DNA from: Micromonospora sp. CCTCC AA 2012012
Lineage (GTDB): Bacteria; Actinomycetota; Actinomycetes; Mycobacteriales; Micromonosporaceae
DNA: 64,000 nucleotides
NCBI RefSeq assembly: GCF_040499845.1
Contig: NZ_CP159342.1
Coordinates: forward strand, 4,960,001-5,024,000
Reading direction: 5' to 3'
How positions within the stretch are numbered: position 1 is the first letter of the stretch; every line of letters begins with the position of its first letter. Of the stretch, positions 52,171 through 61,600 are shown in pieces. The notes below the pieces were generated by a model. The model did not search any database. It was not told where the DNA came from and saw only the letters and a program-made list of their open reading frames with translations. The position numbers were made by a program, and so were the translations under genes.

Positions 52171-52818
52171 TCAGGCCCCCTTGGCCGTCCGGGCGGTCGG
52201 CGAGGTCGCCACCAGATGGGCGGCCGGCTCGGAGTAGCCGATACCGACGATCTTGGCACCGTCGAAGTGGAACGTGGTGAGGCTGGCCAGCCCGCACTGC
52301 CGCTTGCGCGGGTCGTGCCAGAGCCGCTTGCGCTCGACGTACCGGCGGAGCGTCCAGATCGGGAGCTGGTGGGAGACGAGCACAGCCTCGCGGCCGTCGG
52401 CGGCGACCCGGGCGGCGTGCAGGGCGGCGAACATCCGCTCGGCGATCGCCTGGTACGCCTCACCCCAGGACGGGGTGACCGGGTCGCGCAGCACCCACCA
52501 GTTGCGCGGGTCACGGAACGAGCCGTCGCCCGGGGAGACCTTCTTGCCCTCGAACCAGTTGGCGCTCTCGATCAGCCGCTCGTCCACCCCGACCGGCAGG
52601 CCGAAGGTCGCGGCGATCGGCTCGGCGGTCTGCTGGGCGCGCTCCAGCGGGCTGGCCACCACGTGCACGACGGTCCGCTCGGCGAGGGCCTGGGCAGCGG
52701 CCTTGGCCATCTGGACGCCCAGTTCGGAGAGGCGGAAACCGGGCAGCCGGCCGTAGAGGATGCCGTTCGGGTTGTACACCTCGCCGTGCCGCAGCACGTG
52801 CACCACCGTCTGACTCAT
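52171..52818 (-). CDS. Histidine phosphatase family protein
   Basis: 215-residue phosphoglycerate-mutase-like phosphatase. The catalytic RHG motif is HVLRHGEVYNPNGILYGRLP, the second His is in VLVSHQLPIWTLRRYVERK and the acid-base Glu in WGEAYQAIAERMF. The substrate is unknown. It sits between hemL and the cytochrome c assembly genes in a tight same-strand run (4 bases to hemL, one base to tlpA), a gene order seen in many actinobacteria. ATG at 52816-52818. Confidence 0.88.
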   Translation of the reverse strand: MSQTVVHVLRHGEVYNPNGILYGRLPGFRLSELGVQMAKAAAQALAERTVVHVVASPLERAQQTAEPIAATFGLPVGVDERLIESANWFEGKKVSPGDGSFRDPRNWWVLRDPVTPSWGEAYQAIAERMFAALHAARVAADGREAVLVSHQLPIWTLRRYVERKRLWHDPRKRQCGLASLTTFHFDGAKIVGIGYSEPAAHLVATSPTARTAKGA

Positions 52819-52822
52819 GTGA

Positions 52823-54160
52823 TCAACCCCCGTGTCCCGCCGCTGCGGCGGCCCGCGCCGCACCCGGGAGGGCCGCGGCGATCTGCTCCATCGCGGCGTC
52901 GTCGATGGCCGCCGAGACGAACCACGACTCGAACGCGCTCGGCGGAAGGTAGACGCCGGCGGCGAGCATCGCGTGGAAGAACGCCTTGAACGCGGGCACC
53001 TGCTGGGTGCGGGCGCTGTCGTAGTCGACCACGTCGCCGTCGGTGAAGAAGATCGAGAACATGCTGCCCGCGTACGAGAGGCGGTGCGGGACCCCGGCGG
53101 CGGCCAGGGCGTCGGCGGCCAGCTTGCCCACGACGGCGGCCGTCTCGTCGAGCCTGCGGTAGAGCGCGTCGTCGGCCAGCCGCAGTGTGGCCAGGCCGGC
53201 GGCGCAGGCGAGCGGGTTACCGGAGAGGGTGCCGGCCTGGTAGACCGGGCCGGCCGGGGCCAGCCGGGCCATGATCTCGGTCCGGCCGCCGAAGGCCGCG
53301 GCGGGCAGCCCGCCACCCATGACCTTCCCGTACGTCCACAGGTCGGCATCCGACGGGTCGAGGCCGTGCCAGCCGGCGCGGGAGACCCGGAACCCGGTCA
53401 TCACCTCGTCGACGATGAGCAGCGCGCCGTGCGCGTGCGCGATGCGGGCGAGCTGGCTGTTGAAGCCGTCGCGCGGGGCGACCACGCCCATGTTGCCGGC
53501 GGCTGCCTCGGTGATCACCGCGGCGATGTGCTGGCCCTCGGCCGCGAAGGCCGCCTCGACCGCCGTGATGTCGTTGTACGGCAGCACGATGGTGTCGCCG
53601 GCCGCCGCGCCGGTCACGCCGGGCGAGTCGGGCAGCCCGAAGGTGGCGACGCCGGAGCCGGCGGCGGCGAGGAGCGCGTCGGAGTGGCCGTGGTAGCAGC
53701 CGGCGAACTTGATGATCTTGGCGCGACCGGTGAAGCCGCGGGCCAGCCGGATCGCCGACATGGTGGCCTCGGTGCCCGAGTTGACCAGCCGGACCTGCTC
53801 GACCGGGGTGCGGTCGACGATCTCGGCGGCCAGCTCCACCTCACCGGGCGTCGGGGTGCCGAAGCTGGTGCCGAGGCCGGCGGCCTCCCGCAGCGCCTCG
53901 ACCACCTGCGGGTGGGCGTGCCCGAGGATCAGCGGCCCCCAGGAGCAGACCAGGTCGACGTAGCGCCGCCCGTCGGCGTCGAGGAGCCAGGGACCCTCCC
54001 CCCGGACCATGAAGCGCGGGGTGCCGCCGACGGCACGGAACGCGCGCACGGGGGAGTTGACCCCGCCCGGCACGATGGCCTTGGCGCGGTCGAACAGGGC
54101 CTCGGAGGCCGGTGCGTCGGCCGGGTAACGGCCGGATCCGGCGGAAAAGGTATCGGTCAC
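52823..54160 (-). CDS. hemL: Glutamate-1-semialdehyde 2,1-aminomutase
   Basis: 445-residue PLP enzyme that makes 5-aminolevulinate, the haem, B12 and sirohaem precursor, in the C5 route. Hallmarks: [19 protein letters not shown] at the N-terminus, [43 protein letters not shown] and the cofactor lysine in [21 protein letters not shown] start at 54158-54160. First gene of the haem/cytochrome c operon running to 48165. Confidence 0.96.
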   Translation of the reverse strand: MTDTFSAGSGRYPADAPASEALFDRAKAIVPGGVNSPVRAFRAVGGTPRFMVRGEGPWLLDADGRRYVDLVCSWGPLILGHAHPQVVEALREAAGLGTSFGTPTPGEVELAAEIVDRTPVEQVRLVNSGTEATMSAIRLARGFTGRAKIIKFAGCYHGHSDALLAAAGSGVATFGLPDSPGVTGAAAGDTIVLPYNDITAVEAAFAAEGQHIAAVITEAAAGNMGVVAPRDGFNSQLARIAHAHGALLIVDEVMTGFRVSRAGWHGLDPSDADLWTYGKVMGGGLPAAAFGGRTEIMARLAPAGPVYQAGTLSGNPLACAAGLATLRLADDALYRRLDETAAVVGKLAADALAAAGVPHRLSYAGSMFSIFFTDGDVVDYDSARTQQVPAFKAFFHAMLAAGVYLPPSAFESWFVSAAIDDAAMEQIAAALPGAARAAAAAGHGG

Positions 54161-54311
54161 GATGCGGCCATTGTGTCAGCGCCGGACGGCGAATCGGCAC
54201 CCACCCCGCAGCAGGGTTACCGGGCTCACCCGCCACCTGCGGGGAGAGGTCGACACCGGGCGGCCGGACAGCCGGCGGTCCGCTCGGCGGGCCGGCCGGT
54301 CGAGATCGCGA

Positions 54312-54317
54312 TAGGCT
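54312..54317 (+). promoter_or_regulatory. Candidate -10 box giving a leaderless STAS mRNA
   Basis: TAGGCT ends six bases before the GTG of the STAS gene, and no ribosome-binding site is present. Transcription would start at or next to the start codon. No convincing -35 is seen. Confidence 0.35.
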
Positions 54318-54323
54318 GACCGC

Positions 54324-54656
54324 GTGGATCGTGCCGAACTGTCCATCACGCTACACCGGACGGGCGATGAAGTGGTTCTTCGCCTCGCCGGTGAGATCGA
54401 CATGCTCACGGCCGCCCAGCTGTCGACAGTCGTCAATGAGGCGCTGGCCGACCCGCCACCCCGCATCGTCCTCGACATGGGTGGCGTGACGTTCTGCGAC
54501 TCGCAGGGCCTGGGCACCCTCGTCGTGCTCAGCCGCAAGGCCAGCCACGCGCAGAGCCTGCTGGTGCTCAGCAACGTCGGCGACTTCCTGCTCCGCGTCC
54601 TCGACATCACCGGCCTCCGCTCCGCCCTCATGATCAAGAACGAAACCGCCCCCTGA
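54324..54656 (+). CDS. STAS domain anti-sigma factor antagonist
   Basis: 110 residues of the SpoIIAA/RsbV class. The STAS core has VVLRLAGEIDMLTAAQLSTV and RIVLDMGGVTFCDSQGLGTL, where the serine of the DSQGLG segment is the expected phosphorylation site for an RsbW-type kinase. Such proteins bind anti-sigma factors to free a sigma factor. An RsbW-like domain protein is encoded at the right end of the window but is not adjacent. GTG start at 54324-54326; seems to be leaderless. Divergent from hemL. Confidence 0.9.
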   Translation: MDRAELSITLHRTGDEVVLRLAGEIDMLTAAQLSTVVNEALADPPPRIVLDMGGVTFCDSQGLGTLVVLSRKASHAQSLLVLSNVGDFLLRVLDITGLRSALMIKNETAP

Positions 54657-54729
54657 CCCCTCGCACCGCCACGCCCGCACCCCCGCCGCCCCCGGCTTGC
54701 CCCGACCGCACGCCGCGCCGACCGCCCGG

Positions 54730-54789
54730 GTTGATCAAGAAGTTTGCGTCGCGAGCAGGCCGCTTTCTGACGCAAACCTCTTGATCAAC
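54730..54789. repeat. 21-bp inverted repeat with 18-base loop
   Basis: The arm 54730-54750 (GTTGATCAAGAAGTTTGCGT and one more base) is complementary to 54769-54789 with a single mismatch. It could act as a terminator for the STAS gene, but the arms are A/T-rich and contain TTGATCAA palindromes. Confidence 0.7.
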
Positions 54790-54795
54790 GCGGAT

Positions 54796-54860
54796 CCCCG
54801 CGCCCCGCGCCCCGCGCCCCGCGCCCCGCGCCCCGCGCCCCGCGCCCCGCGCCCCGCGCC
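54796..54860. repeat. CCCCGCG heptamer tandem repeat, about nine copies
   Basis: An uninterrupted array of CCCCGCG units over 65 bases, ending in GCGCC. Non-coding; period seven is not a multiple of three. Confidence 0.85.
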
Positions 54861-54937
54861 AAGATCGTGCTCGATCCTGGAAGTTGTGGGGTCGGACGGG
54901 GTCGGATGCCACTCGATCCTGGATCGAGTGCGATCTT
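54861..54937. repeat. Nested inverted repeats containing GATCGAG/CTCGATC
   Basis: AAGATCGTGCTCGATCC (54861-54877) and GGATCGAGTGCGATCTT (54921-54937) are complementary with two mismatches, and the right arm includes a compact palindrome ACTCGATCCTGGATCGAGT (54911-54929). Alternative foldings are possible. Confidence 0.65.
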
Positions 54938-54973
54938 GCGGCAGCAGGGCGTGCGGAGAGCGGCGGCGTGGGG

Positions 54974-56566
54974 TCAGGTGGTGGGGATGTCGCGGCGGGT
55001 GAAGGCGGTGAGGCCGGTGGCGGCGAAGAGCAGGGCCGCGGCGGTCAGGAGCCAGAGCGGGGTGGGGTGCCAGTGGGCGCCGAGGACCTGCGGGGTGTGG
55101 GTGAACGGGGAGACGTCCAGCAGCCACTGGCTCAGCTTGAGGACCGCGCCGAGCTGGCCGAGCAGCACGCAGACCGCCAGCACCGCCCAGGCCGACGGGG
55201 CGAGTCGGGGCAGCAGGCCGTAGAGCAGCACGGCGAGGCCGGCCAGCACCCAGGCCGCCGGTAGCTGCGCCAGCCCCGCGCCGACCATCCGGGGCAGCTG
55301 ACCCGACACGTCGTGGACGCTGACCCCGTAGGTGAGGCCGATGGCGAACCCGGTCACCGCGAGCACCACCGCCGGCCCGAGCAGCGCGAACGCCAGGTGG
55401 GACCGGAGCCAGCGGGACCGGTGCACCCCGGTCGCCAGCAGCGGTTCGGCCCGGCCACCGGTCTCCTCGGCGCGCATCCGCAGCGCCGCCTGGATGCCGA
55501 AACCGGCCGCCGCCCACCCGGCGAGGCCGAGCGACGTGCCGAGGTAGGCGTCGGCCATCCCCTGGGCGCCGCCGATCCGCGCCATGATCTCCTCCAACTG
55601 CGGGTTGCCCTCGACCGACCGGCCAGCCGCCTGGGCGGCTCCGCCGAGGATCAGCCCGAGCAGGCCGAAGCCCACCGACCACCAGAGCAGTTGCCCCCGG
55701 TGCAGACGCCAGGCCAGCCCGAACGGCCCGGCCAGGGCCGACCCGCCGGCGGCCGGACCGAGCCGGGGCGGCAGCAGCCCGGCGCCCAGGTCGCGGCGCA
55801 CCGAGAGGGGGTACGCGACCGCGGCGAGCAGCACCGAGAACAGCACCGGCAGCACCAGCACCCACCATCGGTCCCCCTCGTACGCCCGGACGCGTGGCGC
55901 CCAACCCAGCGGCGAGAGCCAGCTCAGCCAGTCCCGTTCGGTCGTGTCACCGGCGAGGCGCAGCCCGAAGGCCGCCCCGAGCACGGCGACCGCGATCCCC
56001 CGGGCACCGCCGGCCGTCTCGGTGAGCTGGGCGGCGAGTCCGCCGACGGTGGCGAAGACGATGCCGGTCAGCGCGGCGCCCAGCCCGTACGACAGCGAGC
56101 CGGCCGTCGGCAGCCCGGTGGCGATCAGCCCGGCGGCGGTGAGCAGCCCGAGCAGCAGGTCGGCGGCGTACGTGACGGCGAGCGCGGCGGTCAGTCCGGC
56201 GTACCGGCCGAGGACGGAGCCGCCGAGCAGTTCCCGCCGGCCGGCCTCCTCCTCGGTGCGGGTGTGCCGGATGACGGTGAGCAGGCTGGCCAGCGCGATG
56301 AGCGTCAGCAGGAAGCCGCCCCGCTGGGCGGTGAGCGCGCCGACGCTCTCCCCGTAGAGCGGGCCGAGCAGGGCGACGATGGACGGGTTCCGGCCGGTGC
56401 CGGCGGCGTACGCGGCCCGCTCGGCGGGGGTGGCGAAGAGTTCGATGAAGCTCTTCGCGTAGGAGACGGGCAGCACGGCGAGGACCAGCACCCAGAGCGG
56501 GAGCAGCAGCCGGTCGCGGCGCAGCATCAGCCGGGCCAGGTGCCGGGCCCCGGTCAACGTGCTCAT
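54974..56566 (-). CDS. ABC-2 type exporter permease
   Basis: 530-residue membrane protein with about twelve hydrophobic segments, a duplication of the six-helix ABC-2 unit. Family features: [20 protein letters not shown] at the N-terminus, [20 protein letters not shown] after the third helix, its counterpart [20 protein letters not shown] in the second half, and [14 protein letters not shown]. This is the type paired with tetronasin-like drug-resistance ATPases. ATG at 56564-56566 overlaps the ATPase stop (ATGA). The substrate is unknown, a toxic hydrophobic compound being likely. Confidence 0.85.
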   Translation of the reverse strand: MSTLTGARHLARLMLRRDRLLLPLWVLVLAVLPVSYAKSFIELFATPAERAAYAAGTGRNPSIVALLGPLYGESVGALTAQRGGFLLTLIALASLLTVIRHTRTEEEAGRRELLGGSVLGRYAGLTAALAVTYAADLLLGLLTAAGLIATGLPTAGSLSYGLGAALTGIVFATVGGLAAQLTETAGGARGIAVAVLGAAFGLRLAGDTTERDWLSWLSPLGWAPRVRAYEGDRWWVLVLPVLFSVLLAAVAYPLSVRRDLGAGLLPPRLGPAAGGSALAGPFGLAWRLHRGQLLWWSVGFGLLGLILGGAAQAAGRSVEGNPQLEEIMARIGGAQGMADAYLGTSLGLAGWAAAGFGIQAALRMRAEETGGRAEPLLATGVHRSRWLRSHLAFALLGPAVVLAVTGFAIGLTYGVSVHDVSGQLPRMVGAGLAQLPAAWVLAGLAVLLYGLLPRLAPSAWAVLAVCVLLGQLGAVLKLSQWLLDVSPFTHTPQVLGAHWHPTPLWLLTAAALLFAATGLTAFTRRDIPTT

Positions 56567-57489
56567 CGGGTCGCCCCAGCGGGGGAGTCGGCGGGGTCGG
56601 CGGTCCCGGTGGACTCGTAGTGGCGCAGGAACAGCTCCTCCAGCGTGGGCGGCTGGCTGATCAGGCTGCGTACGCCGAGTTCGGTGAGCCGGCGCAGCGC
56701 GGTGTCCAGCGCGGCGGTGTCCACGTCGAAGCGCACCCGGTTGCCGTCGATCCGCAGGTCGTGCACTCCGGGCAGGTCACCGATCCCGTCGAGCGGGGCG
56801 GCGACCTCCGCGTCGATCGAGGTGCGGTGCAGGTGGCGCAGCTCGGTGAGGGTGCCGGTCTCCACCGACCGCCCGTTCCGGATGATCGTGACCCGGTCGC
56901 AGAGCGCCTCCACCTCGGCGAGGATGTGGCTGGAGAGCAGCACGGTGCGGCCGTCCTGGCGGGCCCGGCGGATCCAGTGCTGGAAGACCTCCTCCATCAG
57001 CGGGTCCAGCCCGGAGGTGGGTTCGTCGAGGACGAGCAGTTCCACGTCGGAGGCGAGGGCGGCGACCAGGCCGACCTTCTGCCGGTTGCCCTTGGAGTAG
57101 GCCCGCCCCTTCTTGCGCGGGTCCAGCTCGAACGATTCGAGCAGCTCGGCGCGGCGCTTCGGGTCCAGCCCGCCGCGCATCCGGCCGAGCAGGTCGATCA
57201 CCTCGCCGCCGGAGAGGTTGGGCCAGAGGGTGACGTCACCCGGGACGTACGCCAGCCGGCGGTGCAGGGCGACGGCGTCCCGCCACGGGTCGCCGCCGAG
57301 CAGTCGGACGGCCCCCGCGTCCGCCCGCAGCAGGCCGAGCAGCACCCGGATGGTGGTGGACTTGCCGGAGCCGTTGGGGCCGAGGAAGCCGTGCACCTCC
57401 CCGGCGCGCACGGTGAGGTCGAGTCCGTCGAGCGCGCGGATCCGGCCGAAGGTCTTCACCAGGCCGGACACCTCAATCGGAGTTTCCAT
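56563..57489 (-). CDS. ABC transporter ATP-binding protein (drug exporter type)
   Basis: 308-residue ATPase. Walker [22 protein letters not shown]-loop region [20 protein letters not shown], signature [20 protein letters not shown] (degenerate, SKGNRQK for LSGGQ), Walker [20 protein letters not shown] and H-loop [16 protein letters not shown]; then a C-terminal regulatory domain of about 90 residues. Belongs to the multidrug-export group whose signature is characteristically SxGNRQK. ATG at 57487-57489 with no ribosome-binding site but a promoter just upstream, so probably leaderless. Confidence 0.9.
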   Translation of the reverse strand: METPIEVSGLVKTFGRIRALDGLDLTVRAGEVHGFLGPNGSGKSTTIRVLLGLLRADAGAVRLLGGDPWRDAVALHRRLAYVPGDVTLWPNLSGGEVIDLLGRMRGGLDPKRRAELLESFELDPRKKGRAYSKGNRQKVGLVAALASDVELLVLDEPTSGLDPLMEEVFQHWIRRARQDGRTVLLSSHILAEVEALCDRVTIIRNGRSVETGTLTELRHLHRTSIDAEVAAPLDGIGDLPGVHDLRIDGNRVRFDVDTAALDTALRRLTELGVRSLISQPPTLEELFLRHYESTGTADPADSPAGATR

Positions 57490-57496
57490 GTTTTGG

Positions 57497-57525
57497 AAGC
57501 TACGCTTATTTCATAAACTTGTGAA
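57497..57525 (-). promoter_or_regulatory. Promoter and operator of the ABC exporter operon
   Basis: On the minus strand TTCACA (forward 57520-57525) and TAGCTT (forward 57497-57502) are spaced by exactly 17 bases; transcription should start about seven bases further, at the ATG (57489), giving a leaderless mRNA. The overlapping palindromic stretch TTTCATAAACTTGTGAA (forward 57509-57525) covers the -35 and is a good candidate site for the divergent GbsR/MarR protein. Confidence 0.6.
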
Positions 57526-57582
57526 GACACTGACACCTGAGGCACGATCGGGTCCACGACACGCCGCGAGGAGCCCGCACCC

Positions 57583-58092
57583 ATGCCAGACGACGACCGC
57601 CCCGCCCGCAACGAGGAGGAGGTCCACCTCTTCGTCGAGCGGATGGCGATGGCCTGGGCCGACGTCGGCTTCCCCCGGATGGCCGGCCGGGTGCTCTTCG
57701 CCGTGATGAGCGCCGACGAGCCACTGACCGCCGCCGAGATCGGCGAGCGGCTGGGGGTCAGCGCGGCGGCCGTCTCCGGCGCGGTGCGCTATCTGACCCA
57801 GTTCGGCATGCTGGTCCGCGAGCCGGTGAAGGGCTCCCGGCGGGACCACTACCGGATGCCGGAGAACCCCTGGTACGAGGCGACCATCGTCAAGACCAGC
57901 ATCTACAAGAACTTCATCGACATCGCCAGCGGCGGCGTGGACGCCCTGCACGGGCGGGCCACGCCGGCCGGCGAACGGGTGGCCGAGATGCGGGACTTCT
58001 TCCTCTTCGTACAGGAGGAGATCGACTCGCTCGGTGAGCGGTGGCGGGCCCGGCGCGCCGCGACGGGACACGGCGGCCGGGCCGACGCCTGA
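57583..58092 (+). CDS. GbsR/MarR family transcriptional regulator
   Basis: 169 residues. The winged helix is LTAAEIGERLGVSAAAVSGA followed by VRYLTQFGMLVREPVKGSRR and the wing DHYRMPENPWYEA; a C-terminal helical region follows. Strong similarity in layout to MarR proteins beside ABC-2 drug exporters. ATG at 57583-57585 with GAGGAG upstream. Divergent from the exporter, which it likely represses. Confidence 0.9.
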   Translation: MPDDDRPARNEEEVHLFVERMAMAWADVGFPRMAGRVLFAVMSADEPLTAAEIGERLGVSAAAVSGAVRYLTQFGMLVREPVKGSRRDHYRMPENPWYEATIVKTSIYKNFIDIASGGVDALHGRATPAGERVAEMRDFFLFVQEEIDSLGERWRARRAATGHGGRADA

Positions 58093-58096
58093 ACGG

Positions 58097-58654
58097 TCAG
58101 TGCGTGTTGCCCCAGCGGGCCTGCTCCAGCAGATCGACCGCGCGGTCCCGGGCCTCCGTGCTGTCGTCGGCGCGCAGCAGCGCACTCGCCTCGTCGACGG
58201 CGTCGGTGAGCGCCCGCCACTGGGCGTCCCGCTCCCGGACCACGTCGGACTGGGCGGCGAGCTGCCGGGTCTTCACCCACAGCTCCACGAAGACCGACAC
58301 CTTCGCCCGCAGCACCCACGGGTCGAACGGCTTGGTCAGGTAGTCGACCGCGCCGACCGCGTAGCCGCGGAGCGCGAGCTGGGCGTCCTTGTCCGCCGCG
58401 GTGAGGAAGATGATCGGCACGTGCCGGGTCCGCTCCCGCCGCTTGATGTGGCTGGCCGTCTCGAACCCGTCCATGTCCGGCATCTGGGCGTCCAGCAGGA
58501 TCACCGCGAAGTCGTCCACCAGGAGCTGCTTGAGCGCCGCCTCGCCGCTCTCCACGGCGACCGACTGCACCGGGAGCCCCTGGAGGATCGCCTCCAGCGC
58601 CATCAGGTTCTCCCGACGGTCGTCGACCAGCAGCGCCTTGGCCATCTGTGTCAC
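58097..58654 (-). CDS. Response regulator, receiver domain with C-terminal helical tail
   Basis: 185 residues. A complete receiver domain: AKALLVDDRRENLMALEAIL (acidic pair), phosphoacceptor Asp in FAVILLDAQMPDMDGFETAS, Thr in PIIFLTAADKDAQLALRGYA and Lys in AVDYLTKPFDPWVLRAKVSV. The last 60 residues are helical with no DNA-binding domain, so it may act on proteins or relay phosphate. GTG at 58652-58654, spaced five bases from GAGGAG and overlapping the kinase stop (GTGA); an ATG three codons on is also possible. Direct partner of the upstream hybrid kinase. Confidence 0.9.
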   Translation of the reverse strand: MTQMAKALLVDDRRENLMALEAILQGLPVQSVAVESGEAALKQLLVDDFAVILLDAQMPDMDGFETASHIKRRERTRHVPIIFLTAADKDAQLALRGYAVGAVDYLTKPFDPWVLRAKVSVFVELWVKTRQLAAQSDVVRERDAQWRALTDAVDEASALLRADDSTEARDRAVDLLEQARWGNTH

Positions 58655-61600
58655 GAATTCTCCTCGCCTCGGCCACCGCTGATCCAGGAGGCCATCAACT
58701 CGATCAGCTCGTCCAGGTCCACCGGCTTGGTGATGTAGTCACTGCCCCCGGCCGCCAGCGCCGACTCGCGGTCCCCCGGCATCGCCTTCGCGGTCAGGAA
58801 CACGATCGGCAGGTCGGCGAAGCGGTGGTTGCGCCGGATCTGCCGGGTCGTCTCGTACCCGTCCTGGTCCGGCATCATCGCATCCATCAACACGATGTCC
58901 ACCTCCGGATGCTCCGCGAGCAGGCGGACCCCGTCCGCCCCGTTGTCCGAGTACAGCACGGTCATGCCGTGCAGTTCCAATGCGCTGGTCAGCGCGAAGA
59001 CGTTCCGGACGTCGTCGTCGACGATCAGAACGGTCACCCCGTCCAGCCGCCGGGTCGACGGAGTCTCCGCCGGCTGCGGCACGTCCATCGGCATGAGCAG
59101 GGAAGACGGCAGGCCCGCGCGGCTCGGCGAGGGGGCCTGCGGCGCCACCACCGCGTCCGGCGCCAGCACATCGGGTACGAAGAGAGTGAACGTCGAACCC
59201 TGCCCGGGCGCCGACGAGACGCTGATCGCACCACCCAGCAGTCGCGCCAGGTCCCGGCTGATCGACAGGCCCAGCCCGGTGCCGCCGTACCGCCGGCTGG
59301 TGGTCCCGTCCGCCTGCTGGAACGCCTCGAAGATCAGCGACAGCTTGTCGTCGGAGATGCCGATCCCGCTGTCGATCACCGTGAAGGCGATCACCTGCCG
59401 GGCGTTGGTCAACGCCGGCACGTCGAAGACGGCGTTCTCGGCGGCCGGGGCGATCCGCAACGTCACCGCGCCGTTGTCGGTGAACTTCATCGCGTTGGAG
59501 AGCAGGTTGCGCAGGATCTGCTGCAACCGCTGGGCGTCGGTGACCAGCGCCGGCGGCAGGTCCTTGGCGATGCGTACCTGGAAGTCGAGGCCCTTCTCCT
59601 CGGCCTGCGGGGCGAACGCCTGCTCGACGTAGCCGCGGATCTCCGAGAAGCGGATCTCGGTCGGCTCGACGTCCATCCGGCCCGCCTCGATCTTCGACAG
59701 GTCGAGGATGTCGTCGATCAGCGAGAGCAGGTCCGAGCCGGAGCCGTGGATGGTCCGGGCGAACTCGATCTGCTTCGGCGTCAGGTTCTGCTCCGAGTTC
59801 TCCACCAGCAGCCGGGCCAGCAGCAGCAGCGAGTTCAGCGGTGTACGCAGCTCGTGGCTCATGTTCGCCAGGAACTCCGACTTGTACGCCGACGCCCGGG
59901 TGAGCTGCTGCGCCTTGTCCTCCAGGCCGAGCCGGGCCAGCTCGATCTCCCGGTTCTGGGTCTCGATGTTGGCCTTCTGCTCCGACAGCAGCTGGGCCTT
60001 GTCCTCCAGCTCGGCGTTGGTGCGCTGCAACTCCGCCGACTGCTCCTGCAACTCGTGCGCCAGCCGCTGCGACTGGGCCAGCAGCTCCTCCGTACGCCGG
60101 TTGGCCTGGATGGTGTTGACCGCCACCCCGATGGTCAGCACCAGCCGCTCCAGGAACGCCAGGTGCAGCTCGGAGAAGGTGGTCACCCCGGCGAACTCGA
60201 TCACGCCGAGCAGCTCGCCCTCGAAGAGGACGGGGAGCACGACCAGGTCGGCGGGGGGCGTCTCGGCCAGCCCGGAACGCAGCACCAGCCGCCCGTCGGG
60301 CTGGGCGTTGACCCGGATCGTCCGGCGGGACAGGGCGGCCTGCCCGACCAGGCCCTCGCCGGGCCCGAAGGTCACGTCGTGTCCCCGCGCCACGTAGCCG
60401 TACGACGCCGTCAGCCGCAGCCGCATGCTGCCGTCGGAGCTGTCCGCCAGGAAGAACGCGCCGAGCTGCGCGTCCACCAGCGGGGTCACCTCCATCATGA
60501 TCATGCGGCAGACCTCGCCGAGGTCCCGCTGACCCTGGAGCAGGCCACCGATCCGGGCCAGGTTGGAGTCCAGCCAGCCCTGCTCGGCGTTCTTCTTGGT
60601 CGTCTCCCGGAGGGTGACGATCATCTGGTTGATGTTGTCCTTCAGCTCGGCGACCTCGCCCTGCGCCTTCACCGCGATCCGCTGGGTCAGGTCCCCCCGG
60701 GTCACCGAGGTGGAGACCTGCGCGATCGCCCGGAGCTGGGTGGTCAACGTCGAGGCGAGCTGGTTCACGTTCTCGGTGAGGTCCCGCCAGGTGCCAGAGA
60801 CCCCCTTCACCTGGGCCTGACCGCCGAGCTTGCCCTCGATGCCGACCTCGCGGGCCACCCGGGTCACCTCGTCGGCGAACGAGCTGAGCTGGTCGACCAT
60901 CGTGTTGACGGTGTTCTTCAGCTCCAGGATCTCGCCCTGCGCGTCCACCGTGATCTTCTGGCCGAGGTCGCCCTTCGCCACCGCCGTGGTGACCGAGGCG
61001 ATGTTGCGCACCTGACCGGTCAGGTTCGACGCCATCGAGTTCACGTTGTCGGTCAGGTCCCGCCAGGTACCGCTGACGCCCTTGACCTGGGCCTGACCGC
61101 CGAGCTTGCCCTCGGTGCCCACCTCGCGGGCCACCCGGGTCACCTCGTCCGCGAACGACGAGAGCTGGTCGACCATCGTGTTGACCGTCGACTTCAGCTC
61201 CAGGATCTCGCCCCGCGCGTCCACGGTGATCTTCTGCGACAGGTCGCCCTTCGCCACCGCGGTGGAGACCTGGGCGATGTTCCGCACCTGGGCGGTCAGG
61301 TTCGACGCCATCGAGTTCACGTTGTCGGTCAGGTCCCGCCAGGTGCCGGCCACGCCGCGCACCTGCGCCTGGCCGCCCAGCTTGCCCTCGGTGCCCACCT
61401 CACGGGCCACCCGGGTCACCTCGTCGGCGAACGACGAGAGCTGGTCGACCATCGTGTTGACCGTCGACTTCAGCTCCAGGATCTCGCCCCGGGCATCCAC
61501 GGTGATCTTCTGCGACAGGTCGCCCTTGGCGACGGCGGTGGTGACCGAGGCGATGTTCCGCACCTGGCTGGTCAGGTTCGACGCCATCGAGTTCACGTTG

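Larger units (their letters stand above)
54657..54973. other. 317-base repeat-rich intergenic region
   Basis: No gene. It contains in order a 21-bp inverted repeat (54730-54789), about nine copies of a CCCCGCG heptamer (54796-54860) and a second inverted repeat/palindrome set (54861-54937). The region separates the convergent STAS and ABC permease genes. Confidence 0.7.
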
